Assembly: GCF_013409575.1 (NCBI RefSeq)
Contig: NZ_JACCCY010000001.1
Location: 620,001-684,000, forward strand
Origin: Macellibacteroides fermentans
GTDB taxonomy: Bacteria > Bacteroidota > Bacteroidia > Bacteroidales > Tannerellaceae
Reading direction: 5' to 3'
DNA length: 64,000 nt
Shown: piece by piece, positions 47,250 through 55,997 of the stretch
How positions within the stretch are numbered: the first letter of the stretch is position 1
How the letters are laid out: each line of letters starts with the position of its first letter
The notes under the pieces: model-generated
What the model was told of the DNA's origin: nothing
What the model saw: the letters and a program-made list of their open reading frames with translations, nothing else
The model's database searches: none
Translations under genes and position numbers: made by a program

Positions 47250-48709
47250 TGGATGATTCTTTTTACAGTCTGAAGCATTCCTTCTTGTTGAATCAGATCT
47301 AAATATAGTTTTATCTGCTCGGTCAAACCAGGAATTTCATTTAAATCTTCTCCCCAAATAAAATCCGCACCTAATACTCCACGAGCAATCTTTCCGGTAT
47401 TATTTGTCTTCCATAATTCATCCAGAAGAGCAATTATTTCAGGAGCATCATTTGGTTTTATTTCCGTACCATCTTCACGAACACCTCCCTTGTAATAAGT
47501 AATAATGGCAGCCAAACCAAGAACCAATCCATCCGGTAATTTACCATTCCTACTTAAATAAGTTTTCACTCCCGGCAAGTCGCGCGTTTTATATTTTGGA
47601 AATGAGTTCAACATTATACTGGTTACCTGATGATCTACAAAGGGATTATTAAACCGTTCCAAAACATCACGTGCGAACTGTTCCAACTCCACTTTAGGAA
47701 GATCCAATGTTTCAAGCAACTCATTATACATCACCCTATTGATATATTTACCAACCACTTTATCCTGACAAGCCTCTCTTACAATATCAATTCCAGAAAG
47801 AAAAGCTACCGGAGATAATACTGTGTGCGGTCCATTTAACAAGACAACCTTTCTGTCATGATAAGGCTTTTCGTCGGGAACAAACAAAACATTCAATCCA
47901 GCCATGTCCGCAGGGAATTCCAGGGCAACTTCCTGTGGAGCTTCGATCACCCATAAATGGAATATTTCCGCTTGCACAAGTAACTGATCATTATATTGTA
48001 ATTTCTCTGTGATTTCCCCAATATCTTTATGAGGAAAACCGGGAACAATACGATCTACTAAAGTGGCATAAACACCGCATGCTTCTTCAAACCATTTTTT
48101 GAAATCATTGCCCAATTCCCATAGATCGATGTATTTATAAATTTCTTCTTTCAACTTATGTCCGTTCAGGAATATCAACTCACAAGGGAATATGATCAAA
48201 CCTTTACTCAAATCTCCGTTGAATGTTTTAAAACGATGATACAGTAACTGAGTCAGCTTCCCCGGATAGGAGGAGCAGGGTTTGTCCGTCAACCTACAAG
48301 TTGGATCAAAAACAATACCGGCTTCTGTTGTATTTGATATTACAAACCGCATCTCAGGCTGTTCTGCTAATTTTAGATATTCGTCAAACCGTGAATATGG
48401 ATTAATAGCACGGCTGATAACATCTATCAAAGTCAGCCTATTCACCGGTTCACCTTTATCCAATCCCTGTAGGTTTACATGATAAAGACAATCCTGCCCA
48501 TTAAGTACATCAACCATGCCTTTTTCAATAGGCTGAACCACCACTACACTACTGTTGAAGTCGATTGTTTGATTCATATTCCAAACAATCCAATCCACAA
48601 AGGCGCGAAGGAAATTTCCTTCTCCAAACTGGATAATACGTTCAGTGTATTGTTTTGCAGACGCTGTTTTTCTATTTAATTCTCTCATGAAAGATGCTTC
48701 GTTTATCAC
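47246..48709 (-). CDS. uxaB: Tagaturonate reductase (altronate oxidoreductase)
   Basis: 487 residues. NADH-dependent reduction of D-tagaturonate to D-altronate, the step before UxaA. Seen: the mannitol-dehydrogenase-type N-terminus with IIQFGEGNFLRAFVDW (residues 24-39), and NTTEAGI, IFPCELI and LLNGPHTVLSP further on. Overlaps both neighbours by four bases, so the operon is tightly coupled. Uronate isomerase and KDG kinase genes are not in the window. Confidence 0.94.
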   Translation of the reverse strand: MINEASFMRELNRKTASAKQYTERIIQFGEGNFLRAFVDWIVWNMNQTIDFNSSVVVVQPIEKGMVDVLNGQDCLYHVNLQGLDKGEPVNRLTLIDVISRAINPYSRFDEYLKLAEQPEMRFVISNTTEAGIVFDPTCRLTDKPCSSYPGKLTQLLYHRFKTFNGDLSKGLIIFPCELIFLNGHKLKEEIYKYIDLWELGNDFKKWFEEACGVYATLVDRIVPGFPHKDIGEITEKLQYNDQLLVQAEIFHLWVIEAPQEVALEFPADMAGLNVLFVPDEKPYHDRKVVLLNGPHTVLSPVAFLSGIDIVREACQDKVVGKYINRVMYNELLETLDLPKVELEQFARDVLERFNNPFVDHQVTSIMLNSFPKYKTRDLPGVKTYLSRNGKLPDGLVLGLAAIITYYKGGVREDGTEIKPNDAPEIIALLDELWKTNNTGKIARGVLGADFIWGEDLNEIPGLTEQIKLYLDLIQQEGMLQTVKRIIQ

Positions 48710-50094
48710 AGTATTCTTTTATACTCTTTTACTGCTTTAGGTTTGATAGATGTTAGATCAGCAATGTTTACAGGGGCTTTTGACGCGATACTATTTCGAG
48801 CCGCTATACCAACCAAACAGGCTAAAGCTCCATCACGGACATTGGCAAATTGTTTAAACGGATCACCAATTTCAGGTAAGAATATCTGGTCTTTCAATAA
48901 CTTATCACCTCCTCCATGTCCGGATGCAGCGAATGGGACATGAATGTATTCTCTGCGAGAGAAGTTTTTAAACAATACAATCTCATCATAGTTCTTATCA
49001 GATGTAGGTTTAGACTCCTCAATCCAGGCATCTATCCGTCCTTTAGTTCCGTTGAAAGCGATTCGGTATCCTTCGTAAGGAGAATATGCCGTCAATGAAT
49101 ACGCCACCTGTACCCCATTGGCATATTTTATGGTTGCTGCCATTTTGTCGAATATATTAACATCGTTTTTAAATACACATCCGTCACGCAGATAACCATC
49201 ATATTTCTCATTTTCAACATAAAGATCAACCATGGTTCTATCTCTCATTATATCGAAATAGAACGGACATTCTTTTGTATGCTTACAGGTACGACAGTTC
49301 TCAGCCCGAATAGAACCGTTCTTTCCATAAAAGTCCAGGGCCCCCGCAGCATATACAGACTCCGGATCACTGTCTATCCACCAATTTAACAGATCAAAAT
49401 GATGGCTGGCTTTATGTAACCACAACGATCCGCTGCATTCCACCAGTCTGTGCCAACGCCGGAAATAGTCGGCACCGTGAGAGGTATCCAGATACCAGTG
49501 AAAATCGACGGAGGTGATATCTCCTATTTCACCAGCACGAAGTAGTTCCCATATTTTTGCCCGGTGAGGTGAATACCTGTAATTGAATGTGACTCTGCAT
49601 GTTTTGCCAGTTCGCTTTTCGGCATCCAGAATCGCCTGAATTTTCTTTTCATCGATCGTCATTGGTTTTTCAGTAATAATATCTGCTCCCAGCTCCATGC
49701 CACGAATAATGAAGTGATGGTGCGTACTGTCTATTGTCGTTACAATTAGCACATCGGGCTTGGTTTCAGCCATCATTTTCTCAAAATCGGTATAAGTTGG
49801 ACAATCAGTTCCTATGATACGTTTTCCTGTTTCTAAACGTCCTTCGTTATTATCACAAAGGCCAACGAACTCCAGATAGTCAGCATAGTTTTTCGTCAGA
49901 TCACTTCCCCACATGGATGTTCCACGAATACCTGTACCAATAAGTGCGATACGAACTTTTTTATCAGGCAATGCTGTACTGCTTTTTGTATCTGCTTTTA
50001 ATTCAGAAATAGGATTGAGCAGAGCCGTTCCGGCAATTGTCCCCGTTGTTGCAATAAAATGTCTTCTTGACATTTTGGTAGTTGTGTTATTCAT
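48706..50094 (-). CDS. Gfo/Idh/MocA-family oxidoreductase with Tat-type signal
   Basis: 462 residues. Begins with a twin-arginine-like signal (SRRHF at 9-13, then a hydrophobic stretch), so probably exported folded. Rossmann part with IALIGTGIRGTSMW and the family motif ITEKPMTID (Lys in EKP is catalytic in relatives). A Cys cluster CRTCKHTKEC sits in the C-terminal part. First gene of the operon with uxaB and uxaA, suggesting oxidation or de-glycosylation of a uronic-acid-containing sugar; that substrate link is inferred. Confidence 0.87.
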   Translation of the reverse strand: MNNTTTKMSRRHFIATTGTIAGTALLNPISELKADTKSSTALPDKKVRIALIGTGIRGTSMWGSDLTKNYADYLEFVGLCDNNEGRLETGKRIIGTDCPTYTDFEKMMAETKPDVLIVTTIDSTHHHFIIRGMELGADIITEKPMTIDEKKIQAILDAEKRTGKTCRVTFNYRYSPHRAKIWELLRAGEIGDITSVDFHWYLDTSHGADYFRRWHRLVECSGSLWLHKASHHFDLLNWWIDSDPESVYAAGALDFYGKNGSIRAENCRTCKHTKECPFYFDIMRDRTMVDLYVENEKYDGYLRDGCVFKNDVNIFDKMAATIKYANGVQVAYSLTAYSPYEGYRIAFNGTKGRIDAWIEESKPTSDKNYDEIVLFKNFSRREYIHVPFAASGHGGGDKLLKDQIFLPEIGDPFKQFANVRDGALACLVGIAARNSIASKAPVNIADLTSIKPKAVKEYKRIL

Positions 50095-50127
50095 AGTATT
50101 AATTTAAAAGTTTCAATATTAGTCATA

Positions 50128-50160
50128 GCAAATATATGTTTTACTTGATAACGAAGCAAA
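50128..50160 (-). promoter_or_regulatory. Promoter of the Gfo/Idh/MocA-uxaB-uxaA operon
   Basis: On the minus strand TTTG (50160-50157), 20 bases, TATATTTGC (50136-50128): a full consensus promoter about 35 bases before the ATG. Nearly identical to the promoter at 43053-43085. Confidence 0.8.
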
Positions 50161-50227
50161 TGGAAATCAAGGTATTTACTCATAATTTCTGGGAGGCATT
50201 TGGAGTAAAGTGCGCAACCGGATTGAT

Positions 50228-50280
50228 TGTTCATTGTATTTGTATGTTCATTGACAATGAACATACAAATACAATGAACA
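50228..50280. repeat. 26-bp perfect inverted repeat with a one-base centre
   Basis: 50228-50253 pairs with 50255-50280 without mismatch; each arm itself contains TGTTCATTG twice. No T-run follows, so it is not a classic terminator. The right-hand outer sequence resembles the right flank of IS1182 copy 2 (55643 onward), and the left arm resembles that element's left flank. Confidence 0.9.
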
Positions 50281-50320
50281 TAATAAAATAAAGAAAATCT
50301 CTCATTCATTAAATACAGAT

Positions 50321-50400
50321 CCCCCCAGCCCGGCATTCAATTGAACTCCTGAGGGAGGATTGCTTATTTCTCTGCTACGTCTTATATGGTTCCAAATAGT
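50321..50400 (-). pseudogene. Decayed VapE-type 3' end and terminator (relic 1)
   Basis: Contains the CCCCCCAGCCCGGCATTC hairpin half and the last codons of the VapE-type gene, but the hairpin right arm has diverged and the coding tail has an internal stop (reads GTI, stop, DVAEK). It sits just downstream of a pRiA4b-type gene, in the same arrangement as relic 4 at 60950. Confidence 0.72.
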
Positions 50401-50425
50401 TTCCCTCCATATAACTTATTTAGAA

Positions 50426-50995
50426 TTAAATTTCTTTTAATTCAACGTTAATTTCATCGAGATTAATGGTGTTGGCACTCCAGATTTCATCTTTTTCCAA
50501 TCCCAGCCAGTCCCTATATTCTCCAGCTTCTTCACTGTCAGGCATTGTTCGGAAAACATTTTTCATTTCTTCATACCCATAGCATCCACCGCAATCTTCG
50601 GGCGGACAGCTACCCTTACCCGAAAGACAAATAGCTTCTTTACGTTTGTTGTCGGAAACGGCTTCTAAGGTTATTTCATGAACCCAATTGTCTCCAAAAT
50701 CATATACATATAAAAGTTTACGAATATTATCTGTAAATACTTTAGACAACTTAACTTTTGATGCATCCAAAGTCTTAACACCAAAATCAAAATCATCTTC
50801 AGAGGGGATCGCAATACGAATACTACCTTGATACTCTTTATCCTCAAACTCAAATAAATGATAATCATCCCAGCCGAAAACGGTTTGTATCACACTATGA
50901 AATTGCAGAAACGTAAAATTTGCCGGAACAATAACTTTCCTCCATACCGGAGGCTTGGATATGCCTTTAATCTGAATCTTAAACTGATATTCCAT
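50426..50995 (-). CDS. Plasmid pRiA4b ORF-3-family protein, copy 1
   Basis: 189 residues, soluble. Family landmarks: ISKPPVWRKVIVP near the start, FGWDDYHLFEF, LLYVYDFGDNWVHEI, and CPPEDCGGCYGYEEM with Cys residues likely to bind a metal. The family name comes from an Agrobacterium plasmid ORF; its biochemical role is unknown. A nearly identical copy lies at 61048-61617. About 115 bases upstream are also shared between the copies. Confidence 0.9.
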   Translation of the reverse strand: MEYQFKIQIKGISKPPVWRKVIVPANFTFLQFHSVIQTVFGWDDYHLFEFEDKEYQGSIRIAIPSEDDFDFGVKTLDASKVKLSKVFTDNIRKLLYVYDFGDNWVHEITLEAVSDNKRKEAICLSGKGSCPPEDCGGCYGYEEMKNVFRTMPDSEEAGEYRDWLGLEKDEIWSANTINLDEINVELKEI

Positions 50996-51132
50996 AATTT
51001 TACAGAATTAATGGTTTATGCTTTCAAAAATACAATATTGACTTAATATTTTGACATATTAGATATAAATATTATCTTCTTTCTTTAATTAAAGCAAACT
51101 GCTATCTAAAACAGACCTTTTGAGGAGGTTAA

Positions 51133-51384
51133 AGCTCCGAAACTAGTATAATAGAGGAAGTCTCTGATGATGAGCTATCTGGTGCTGCGTCAGCTATTTT
51201 GGGAACATGGAATTCTGTAAATCAAAATAATGTATCTTTACAAAATATTTCTGATATAGTTTATTCAAAAGGAAAAGGATATCTGAATATCAAAACGTAT
51301 CCCACTGTTATTGTATCAGATAGATGTAAAGAAATTTTAAACCGGTCTCTGTATCTGCTGTCAGTCTCAGAATACTTTTTTTGA
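51133..51384 (+). pseudogene. Orphan coding-like fragment, unrecognised
   Basis: An open frame with no ATG or GTG start; the only candidate is TTG at 51199. It reads naturally up to about 51345 (for example GYLNIKTYPTVIVSDRCKEIL) and then runs into the acetyltransferase relic on the opposite strand. Probably the remnant of a longer gene cut at both ends. The family cannot be named. Confidence 0.4.
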
Positions 51385-51473
51385 AGCTGCTTGGCTAGAT
51401 GCCAACGCTCAATCAATTATTCATCACCGCAGTCGTATATCTCTCCGGCAAGCATTTTTTCTCGTTCTGTCAT
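51346..51473 (-). pseudogene. Truncated copy of the O-acetyltransferase gene
   Basis: Matches the first 43 codons of the gene at 42387-42959 and a few upstream bases. It starts with the same ATG (MTEREKMLAGEIYDCGDE), but the following Gln codon CAA has become TAA, so the frame stops at codon 19. It lacks the promoter of the parent gene. Clear partial duplication. Confidence 0.88.
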
Positions 51474-51780
51474 TATTATAATCCGATTTTACGGGTTCTA
51501 TTTCCCATTAAATATTTTCTGCTAAATGAGAAAACTAATCCCCACAAAGAAACAAAGTTAATTTATAGGGAAAAGATATTTATGTATTGATATTCTTTTA
51601 AAATATAATAATTAAAAATTAACATAGGGAAGTTATCATTAATTGGATATACTTAAACACAATTATGTTAAAATAAAACAAATAAACTCTATAAAATATA
51701 AACTTACTAATTATATCAAAAATGAAACTATCTTTGCCATCAATTGTTTTATTAATTAACTTAATTTTAAACTTTAAAAA
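51474..51780. other. AT-rich leader of the 51781 lipoprotein gene
   Basis: No ORF to report. TATCTTTGC at 51729-51737 is a -7 box match (TAnnTTTG), about 45 bases before the TTG start at 51781. Confidence 0.45.
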
Positions 51781-52836
51781 TTGAAAAAATTATTTATTTT
51801 GCTATCTTTATCTATTTTAGCACTTTACACTTCTTCTTGTCAAAATAGCGCTGAAGAGATACTACAATCAACAGAAGCATCAGAATTTTCAGAAGACAAA
51901 TTTACTCAAAAAGGGTCTTATTTAGAATTTAACAATGAGGAGGCGTTTTTAGATATTTTTAATAGGATCCTATCTAATACATATTCTATCCAAAAGTCAC
52001 CATCTCTAAATAACTTTATGTCGCTAGAAAATAAATACAAACTAGCTAATGAATCCGATCCACTTGTATCATCAAGTAAGACAAAGGTCTATAGTGACGC
52101 AACTGAAGAATTTGGAAATGTCGAAATTATTGAAAATCGAGTAGGAAGTGTAACGCTTTCAGAACTACTTAATGAAGAAGGTGTAATTAAAATTGGAAAA
52201 CGTATATACAAATTTGAAGGGAATTATGCATATATAATAAATGACGGGAATGAAAACACTCTAAAAAGATTATTAGGAGGAGAACAGTATTCAAATCTAG
52301 AAAATATTTCTTATCAAAAAGTTATTCACCCCTTAATTATTCAAGAAGATTTAATCACCAAAAGCTCATCTGGAGGAGAATATGAAAGAAGCCCCATTTT
52401 TATCACGACTAATGATAGTAAACGAAGAGAGCATATAAAATTCAATCCTTATCTTTTAGTTATAGACAATGCACAAACAGAAATTGTAATAGAAATGGAA
52501 GGCAGGGCTCAAAAGAAACAATTATTTGGAATATGGGGCACTACTTTTAGCGATGAAATGGTTTGGGGCGAAATTCACTTAAACAGTGGTTCGTGGCATT
52601 ACAATCAGCCTCCAGCAGGAGGAATGGATATACCGCAAGGAACAAATTATTTTACAACAGGACTTAAAGCAAGAACGATAGGTGCAAGATTCTGTGGTTG
52701 GGCCCAAAAATTAGGCAACACTGGAGGTGTTAGTGCTGTAAAAGCGAGTATCACTTTCAAAGCTAAGAAAAGTGAGTTTCAGCCTACAGATTGGGCAGGT
52801 ATATACACAAATAACTACACAAGTATAACAAAATAA
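51781..52836 (+). CDS. Lipoprotein, DUF4848-like, TTG start
   Basis: 351 residues. The start codon is TTG; no in-frame ATG lies upstream, and the signal MKKLFILLSLSILALYTSSC (Cys20) begins exactly there. The mature part is charged, with a SYLEFNNEEAFLDIFNRI segment resembling DUF4848 lipoproteins of Bacteroidales, then a beta-rich C-terminal part (FGIWGTTFSDEMVWGEIHL). DUF4848 is a tentative call from memory. Ten bases separate it from a barrel protein gene, so the pair may form one outer-membrane unit. Confidence 0.7.
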   Translation: MKKLFILLSLSILALYTSSCQNSAEEILQSTEASEFSEDKFTQKGSYLEFNNEEAFLDIFNRILSNTYSIQKSPSLNNFMSLENKYKLANESDPLVSSSKTKVYSDATEEFGNVEIIENRVGSVTLSELLNEEGVIKIGKRIYKFEGNYAYIINDGNENTLKRLLGGEQYSNLENISYQKVIHPLIIQEDLITKSSSGGEYERSPIFITTNDSKRREHIKFNPYLLVIDNAQTEIVIEMEGRAQKKQLFGIWGTTFSDEMVWGEIHLNSGSWHYNQPPAGGMDIPQGTNYFTTGLKARTIGARFCGWAQKLGNTGGVSAVKASITFKAKKSEFQPTDWAGIYTNNYTSITK

Positions 52837-52846
52837 TCATAGCGCT

Positions 52847-53440
52847 ATGAAACAGATCATTTATTTTCTTCTTTTTATAATTATACCGATATCTAACATT
52901 TCATCACAAGAAAACAAATCTCGTTTTGGAGCTGAGGTAGATTTTATTCCCTGGTATTTTGACACCTTTTCCAGACAAACACCTATGTTTACGGTTTCGG
53001 GATTTATTGGTGGGTATTATGAGCACTTCTTTTCAAACTCCATTAGTTTAAAAACAACGGCAGGAATCCATAATGCTACCTATAAATGGTTTGAAAATAG
53101 CACGTACGGAGGAAAAAAAGTAAGATCATGGCAAACTATGTTAGAGCTAAAAGTAGAACCAAGATTTTACTTTTGGGACAATCAACAAAAGTGGGGAAAC
53201 CTTTTTGCTGGACTTCCTCTCTCGATAGAAACAGGCCCTTTTCAAAATAATCCATACAAAGATATTTTTCAAACACCAACAATAAGAGCAATACCTATTA
53301 TTGGATATCAATATTACTTCACCAATCATTTTTTTGTTGAAGCAAATGCAGGTCTGGGATGGAGACATGATAGTTACCCAACACAAAGTTCAAATGATCT
53401 TGATTATTTGCTCGGACTTCGTTTTGGATTATCCTTTTGA
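52847..53440 (+). CDS. Small outer-membrane beta-barrel protein
   Basis: 197 residues with a signal peptide (ISNISSQ) and alternating amphipathic strands rich in Tyr, Trp and Phe. It ends in LDYLLGLRFGLSF, a barrel-type C-terminus with a terminal Phe. Size fits an eight-strand barrel. It follows the 51781 lipoprotein gene by 10 bases. Function unknown. Confidence 0.78.
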   Translation: MKQIIYFLLFIIIPISNISSQENKSRFGAEVDFIPWYFDTFSRQTPMFTVSGFIGGYYEHFFSNSISLKTTAGIHNATYKWFENSTYGGKKVRSWQTMLELKVEPRFYFWDNQQKWGNLFAGLPLSIETGPFQNNPYKDIFQTPTIRAIPIIGYQYYFTNHFFVEANAGLGWRHDSYPTQSSNDLDYLLGLRFGLSF

Positions 53441-53466
53441 GGCTTATAAAGTAAATAACAACTTAA

Positions 53467-53780
53467 TTAAAGGGCTGCCCAACAAGCTTGGGTCAGCTCT
53501 TTTTCTTTAAAAAACGAAGTATTCTGTTCTTTACTTTTCGCAAACCCTTCTATTTTAGGAAGATTTTCTTTCCTTGAAGCATCCTTTAATTGTTGAAGAA
53601 CAATCCCCTTGTTTCCTTGAGTAATTTCAGGCTTCACAACAACAACACAACGCTCTTCCTTTATCCTGACAACACTGCTTCTGTTTCTTTCTCTTTTGCT
53701 ATCCGAATAGAATATGGTAATTCCCGTATTTCAACCAGTTTATCCTTTATTTCATCTAACAGAACATCTTTTGTTTTCAT
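53467..53780 (-). pseudogene. Frameshifted gene remnant, unrecognised
   Basis: ATG at 53780 starts MKTKDVLLDEIKDKLVEIREL and stops after 39 codons. Near 53687 a shifted frame continues naturally (RIKEERCVVVVKPEITQG... NLPKIEGFAKSKEQ) to a stop at 53467. The two halves read as one damaged protein. The tail also overlaps an imperfect hairpin (53469-53507) that may end the barrel gene transcript. Confidence 0.5.
53469..53507 (+). terminator. Possible terminator after the barrel gene
   Basis: Imperfect stem of about 11 pairs (AGGGCTGCCCA with TGGGTCAGCTCT) followed by TTTTTC. It overlaps the decayed minus-strand frame. Confidence 0.55.
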
Positions 53781-53799
53781 GAAGATTGTTCATTTAAAA

Positions 53800-55641
53800 G
53801 AGGGTGTGTCAAAACAAAGTAATTGGCACATCCTCTTTCTTTTTTGTTTCGTTTTTCAAAAAAGCTTCAAGCCGCCCATTTTGGATTGATTTTTCTTTCG
53901 ATTCGATTTTGATCGCTTATCACCTCATAAAACGCTGTTTTCAGAGTAATTTTCCTGTTATAAAAGCCCTTTGATATCCCTTTAGCTGCTTTTGCACACA
54001 TCTTTTTTATGTTGAAGGCTATGGCAAAGAAGGCAAAGTCCATGGTGACTTTGTCGAGTCCGAAGTGACGGAATCGACGGTATGCCATATTGTATTTCAT
54101 TTGTCCGAAAACGGCTTCTGGTTCTATAGGTCGTTTGGATCGGTGTTCAAGTCCCTCATCCGAGATCAGCTTCTCACGGGCTTTGCGTTTATATTCCACG
54201 AGTCTGCGGTTAACTTCGATGGAGCGATTCCCCTTGGCTTTGAAGCATCCGGTCCGAAGAGGGCATCCTTCGCATCTTGCTGCCCTGTAGCGATGTGATT
54301 CGGTAATATATCCGCTAGCTGTCCTTCCATGAGTCTTACCCACAAAGGTCATATGCTGCCCCATGGGGCAAACATAGTAATCATCTTTGGCATTATAATA
54401 TAAATTATCCACCAGAAAAGGATTATTCTTAAACGAACGCTTCTGCTCTTTGTGGAACCAGTTGTATTTTACAAAACACTCTATATCATGTTCTTCCATA
54501 AAACGATAATTCTCCTCCGATCCATAACCGGAGTCGGCAACGGCTTTGCCGGGAAGCCGGTTGTAACGTCCGGAAAACGAGCTAAGGAAAGGTATAAGGG
54601 TTAATGTGTCTGTAGGGTTGGGGAACAGGGAAAAGTCGGTGATGAATTGGTTCTCTGTCCCGATTTGTAAGTTGTAGCCGGGTTTGGTCTGGCCGTTGTT
54701 CATCGCATCCTCTTTCATGCGCATAAAGGTGGCTGAAGGATCACTTTTGGAATAAGAGTTACGATCCCCGAGTGTTTGCAGATGCTGGTCATATTCGGCA
54801 AGCTTATCGCCGTGCTTCTCTAACTCTTTTATCTCTTTCTCCCTTGCCCGACGGGCTTTCTTTTCTTCCCTGGTCCTGGCTGCGGGTTGCTCTGCCAGCG
54901 CCTCCTTCAACTCCCGGGCAAGATCGGAGATGGCTGCCGGAGTAAACGCCACGGATTGATTCTCTGCTGCTTTATCCTGGGCGATCGTTTCATCAATCTG
55001 TTCAAGCAGGATTCTTATTTTATCGAGAAGTTTGTCCCGGTTCTTCTCCACGCTTTTGCGCCAGACAAAGGTATATTTGTTGGCTTTGGATTCAATCTTT
55101 GTCCCATCAATGTATTCCACATCCAGACTCACATAGCCTTTACCGGCAAGAAGAAGCACTAGTTGGGTGAAAATCTGGTTAATCTCATGCTTTACCCGAT
55201 TACGAAAACGGTTGATTGTAATAAAGTCTGGTTTTTCATACCCGGCAAGCCAGATATAATGGATGTCGCGAAGAAGCAGCTTCTCAATCTTGCGACAGGA
55301 ATAAACGTTGTTCATGTAGGCGTAGATAATCACCTTGAGCATCATCTGCGGATGATAGGGACTACGACCATATTCTTTATAAAGAGCCTTAATATTATTA
55401 AGGTCAAGATTGTCAACCAGGGCATTGACTACCCGGACAGGGTCATCTTCAGCAATATCTTCATCAATCCGGCTCGGAAAAAGAAGCGTTTGGTTGGATA
55501 TATACGGGCGAAAATGTAACTTTGTCATATGAATTTTGAAAACCTAAAGTTACAAAAACTCTAGGAAATAGCAAAGGCCGAGCTTGGGAAAGTTCGACCT
55601 TTGTGCATAAAACGAGGGTGTGCCTATTTTGACACACCCTC
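53800..55641 (-). mobile_element. IS1182-type element, copy 2, intact
   Basis: 1842 bp, with 15-base terminal inverted repeats GAGGGTGTGTCAAAA. Hairpins at both ends (for example 53797-53837, following the transposase stop) could stop transcription into or out of the element. The flanks are mutually complementary (TTGTTCATT on the left, AATGAACA on the right), so it sits in a palindromic target. No simple direct duplication seen. Confidence 0.94.
53867..55528 (-). CDS. IS1182-type transposase
   Basis: 553 residues, complete. N-terminal part (MTKLHFRPYISNQ... HPQMMLKVIIYAYMNNVYSCRKIEKLL), then the DDE core (DVEYIDGTKIESKANKYTFVW, AVADSGYGSEENY) and a C-terminal part with Cys motifs CPMGQH and CEGCPLRTGC. 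A charged helical insert (REEKKARRAREKEIKELEKHGDKL region) lies in the middle. Differs from copy 1 at only a few residues, for example Cys for Ser in HDIECFVKY. Confidence 0.95.
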   Translation of the reverse strand: MTKLHFRPYISNQTLLFPSRIDEDIAEDDPVRVVNALVDNLDLNNIKALYKEYGRSPYHPQMMLKVIIYAYMNNVYSCRKIEKLLLRDIHYIWLAGYEKPDFITINRFRNRVKHEINQIFTQLVLLLAGKGYVSLDVEYIDGTKIESKANKYTFVWRKSVEKNRDKLLDKIRILLEQIDETIAQDKAAENQSVAFTPAAISDLARELKEALAEQPAARTREEKKARRAREKEIKELEKHGDKLAEYDQHLQTLGDRNSYSKSDPSATFMRMKEDAMNNGQTKPGYNLQIGTENQFITDFSLFPNPTDTLTLIPFLSSFSGRYNRLPGKAVADSGYGSEENYRFMEEHDIECFVKYNWFHKEQKRSFKNNPFLVDNLYYNAKDDYYVCPMGQHMTFVGKTHGRTASGYITESHRYRAARCEGCPLRTGCFKAKGNRSIEVNRRLVEYKRKAREKLISDEGLEHRSKRPIEPEAVFGQMKYNMAYRRFRHFGLDKVTMDFAFFAIAFNIKKMCAKAAKGISKGFYNRKITLKTAFYEVISDQNRIERKINPKWAA

Positions 55642-55688
55642 ACATAATGAACACAATAAAATAATTAAGCAAAATCTTTCTTTTATTT

Positions 55689-55747
55689 AATAAGCAATCC
55701 CCCCAGCCCGGCATTCAATTAAACACCGGACTGGGGGATTGCTTATT
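55689..55747 (-). terminator. VapE-type 3' hairpin terminator (relic 2)
   Basis: Long stem: 55689-55711 pairs with 55726-55747 apart from one bulge and one mismatch. The right arm includes the VapE stop codon. Confidence 0.85.
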
Positions 55748-55925
55748 TCTCCACTACGTGGTATATGGTTCCGGTTTGGGTTCTTTTGGAAGGGATTTGG
55801 TGTTTGTGCAGGATGCAGCCGAAATGGATGATTTTGGTAGCCGACAGATTAAAGAGTTTTTTCCCCTGCAGGCGGCCAAGTATTTCAACCGCAAGGAGCT
55901 TCTCTCCATTCTCTTTGGATTCGGC
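55743..55925 (-). pseudogene. VapE/DUF3874-type gene fragment, C-terminal 59 codons (relic 2)
   Basis: Encodes the end of the protein at 63402-64000 (EKLLAVEILGRLQGKKLFNLSATKIIHFG... to GTIYHVVEK and stop). Homology ends abruptly at about 55925, where sequence of an IstB remnant takes over on the other strand. The frame remains open a little further by chance. Confidence 0.85.
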
Positions 55926-55994
55926 TATCCAATCCATACTACCGTAATGGTAGAGAGAATAACCCATAAAGCCTATTTCGTAAATATTAGTTAG
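55926..55994 (+). pseudogene. IstB remnant (different IS21-family element)
   Basis: Encodes PIHTTVMVERITHKAYFVNIS then stop, which lines up with DPILTAAMVDRLTHKAYLINM near the end of IstB at 33050-33823. Only this short C-terminal piece remains, and the divergence shows it comes from another IS21-type element. Confidence 0.72.
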
Positions 55995-55997
55995 AAA

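Noticed and set aside
50228-50280. Replication origin or phase-variable invertible promoter at the palindrome
   Set aside because: No DnaA-box cluster, and the two arms meet at one base, so there is no segment between them to invert.
51199-51384. Independent 61-codon gene with TTG start
   Set aside because: The open frame begins earlier without a start codon, and its end is made of antisense sequence of the acetyltransferase relic, so it is better described as a fragment.
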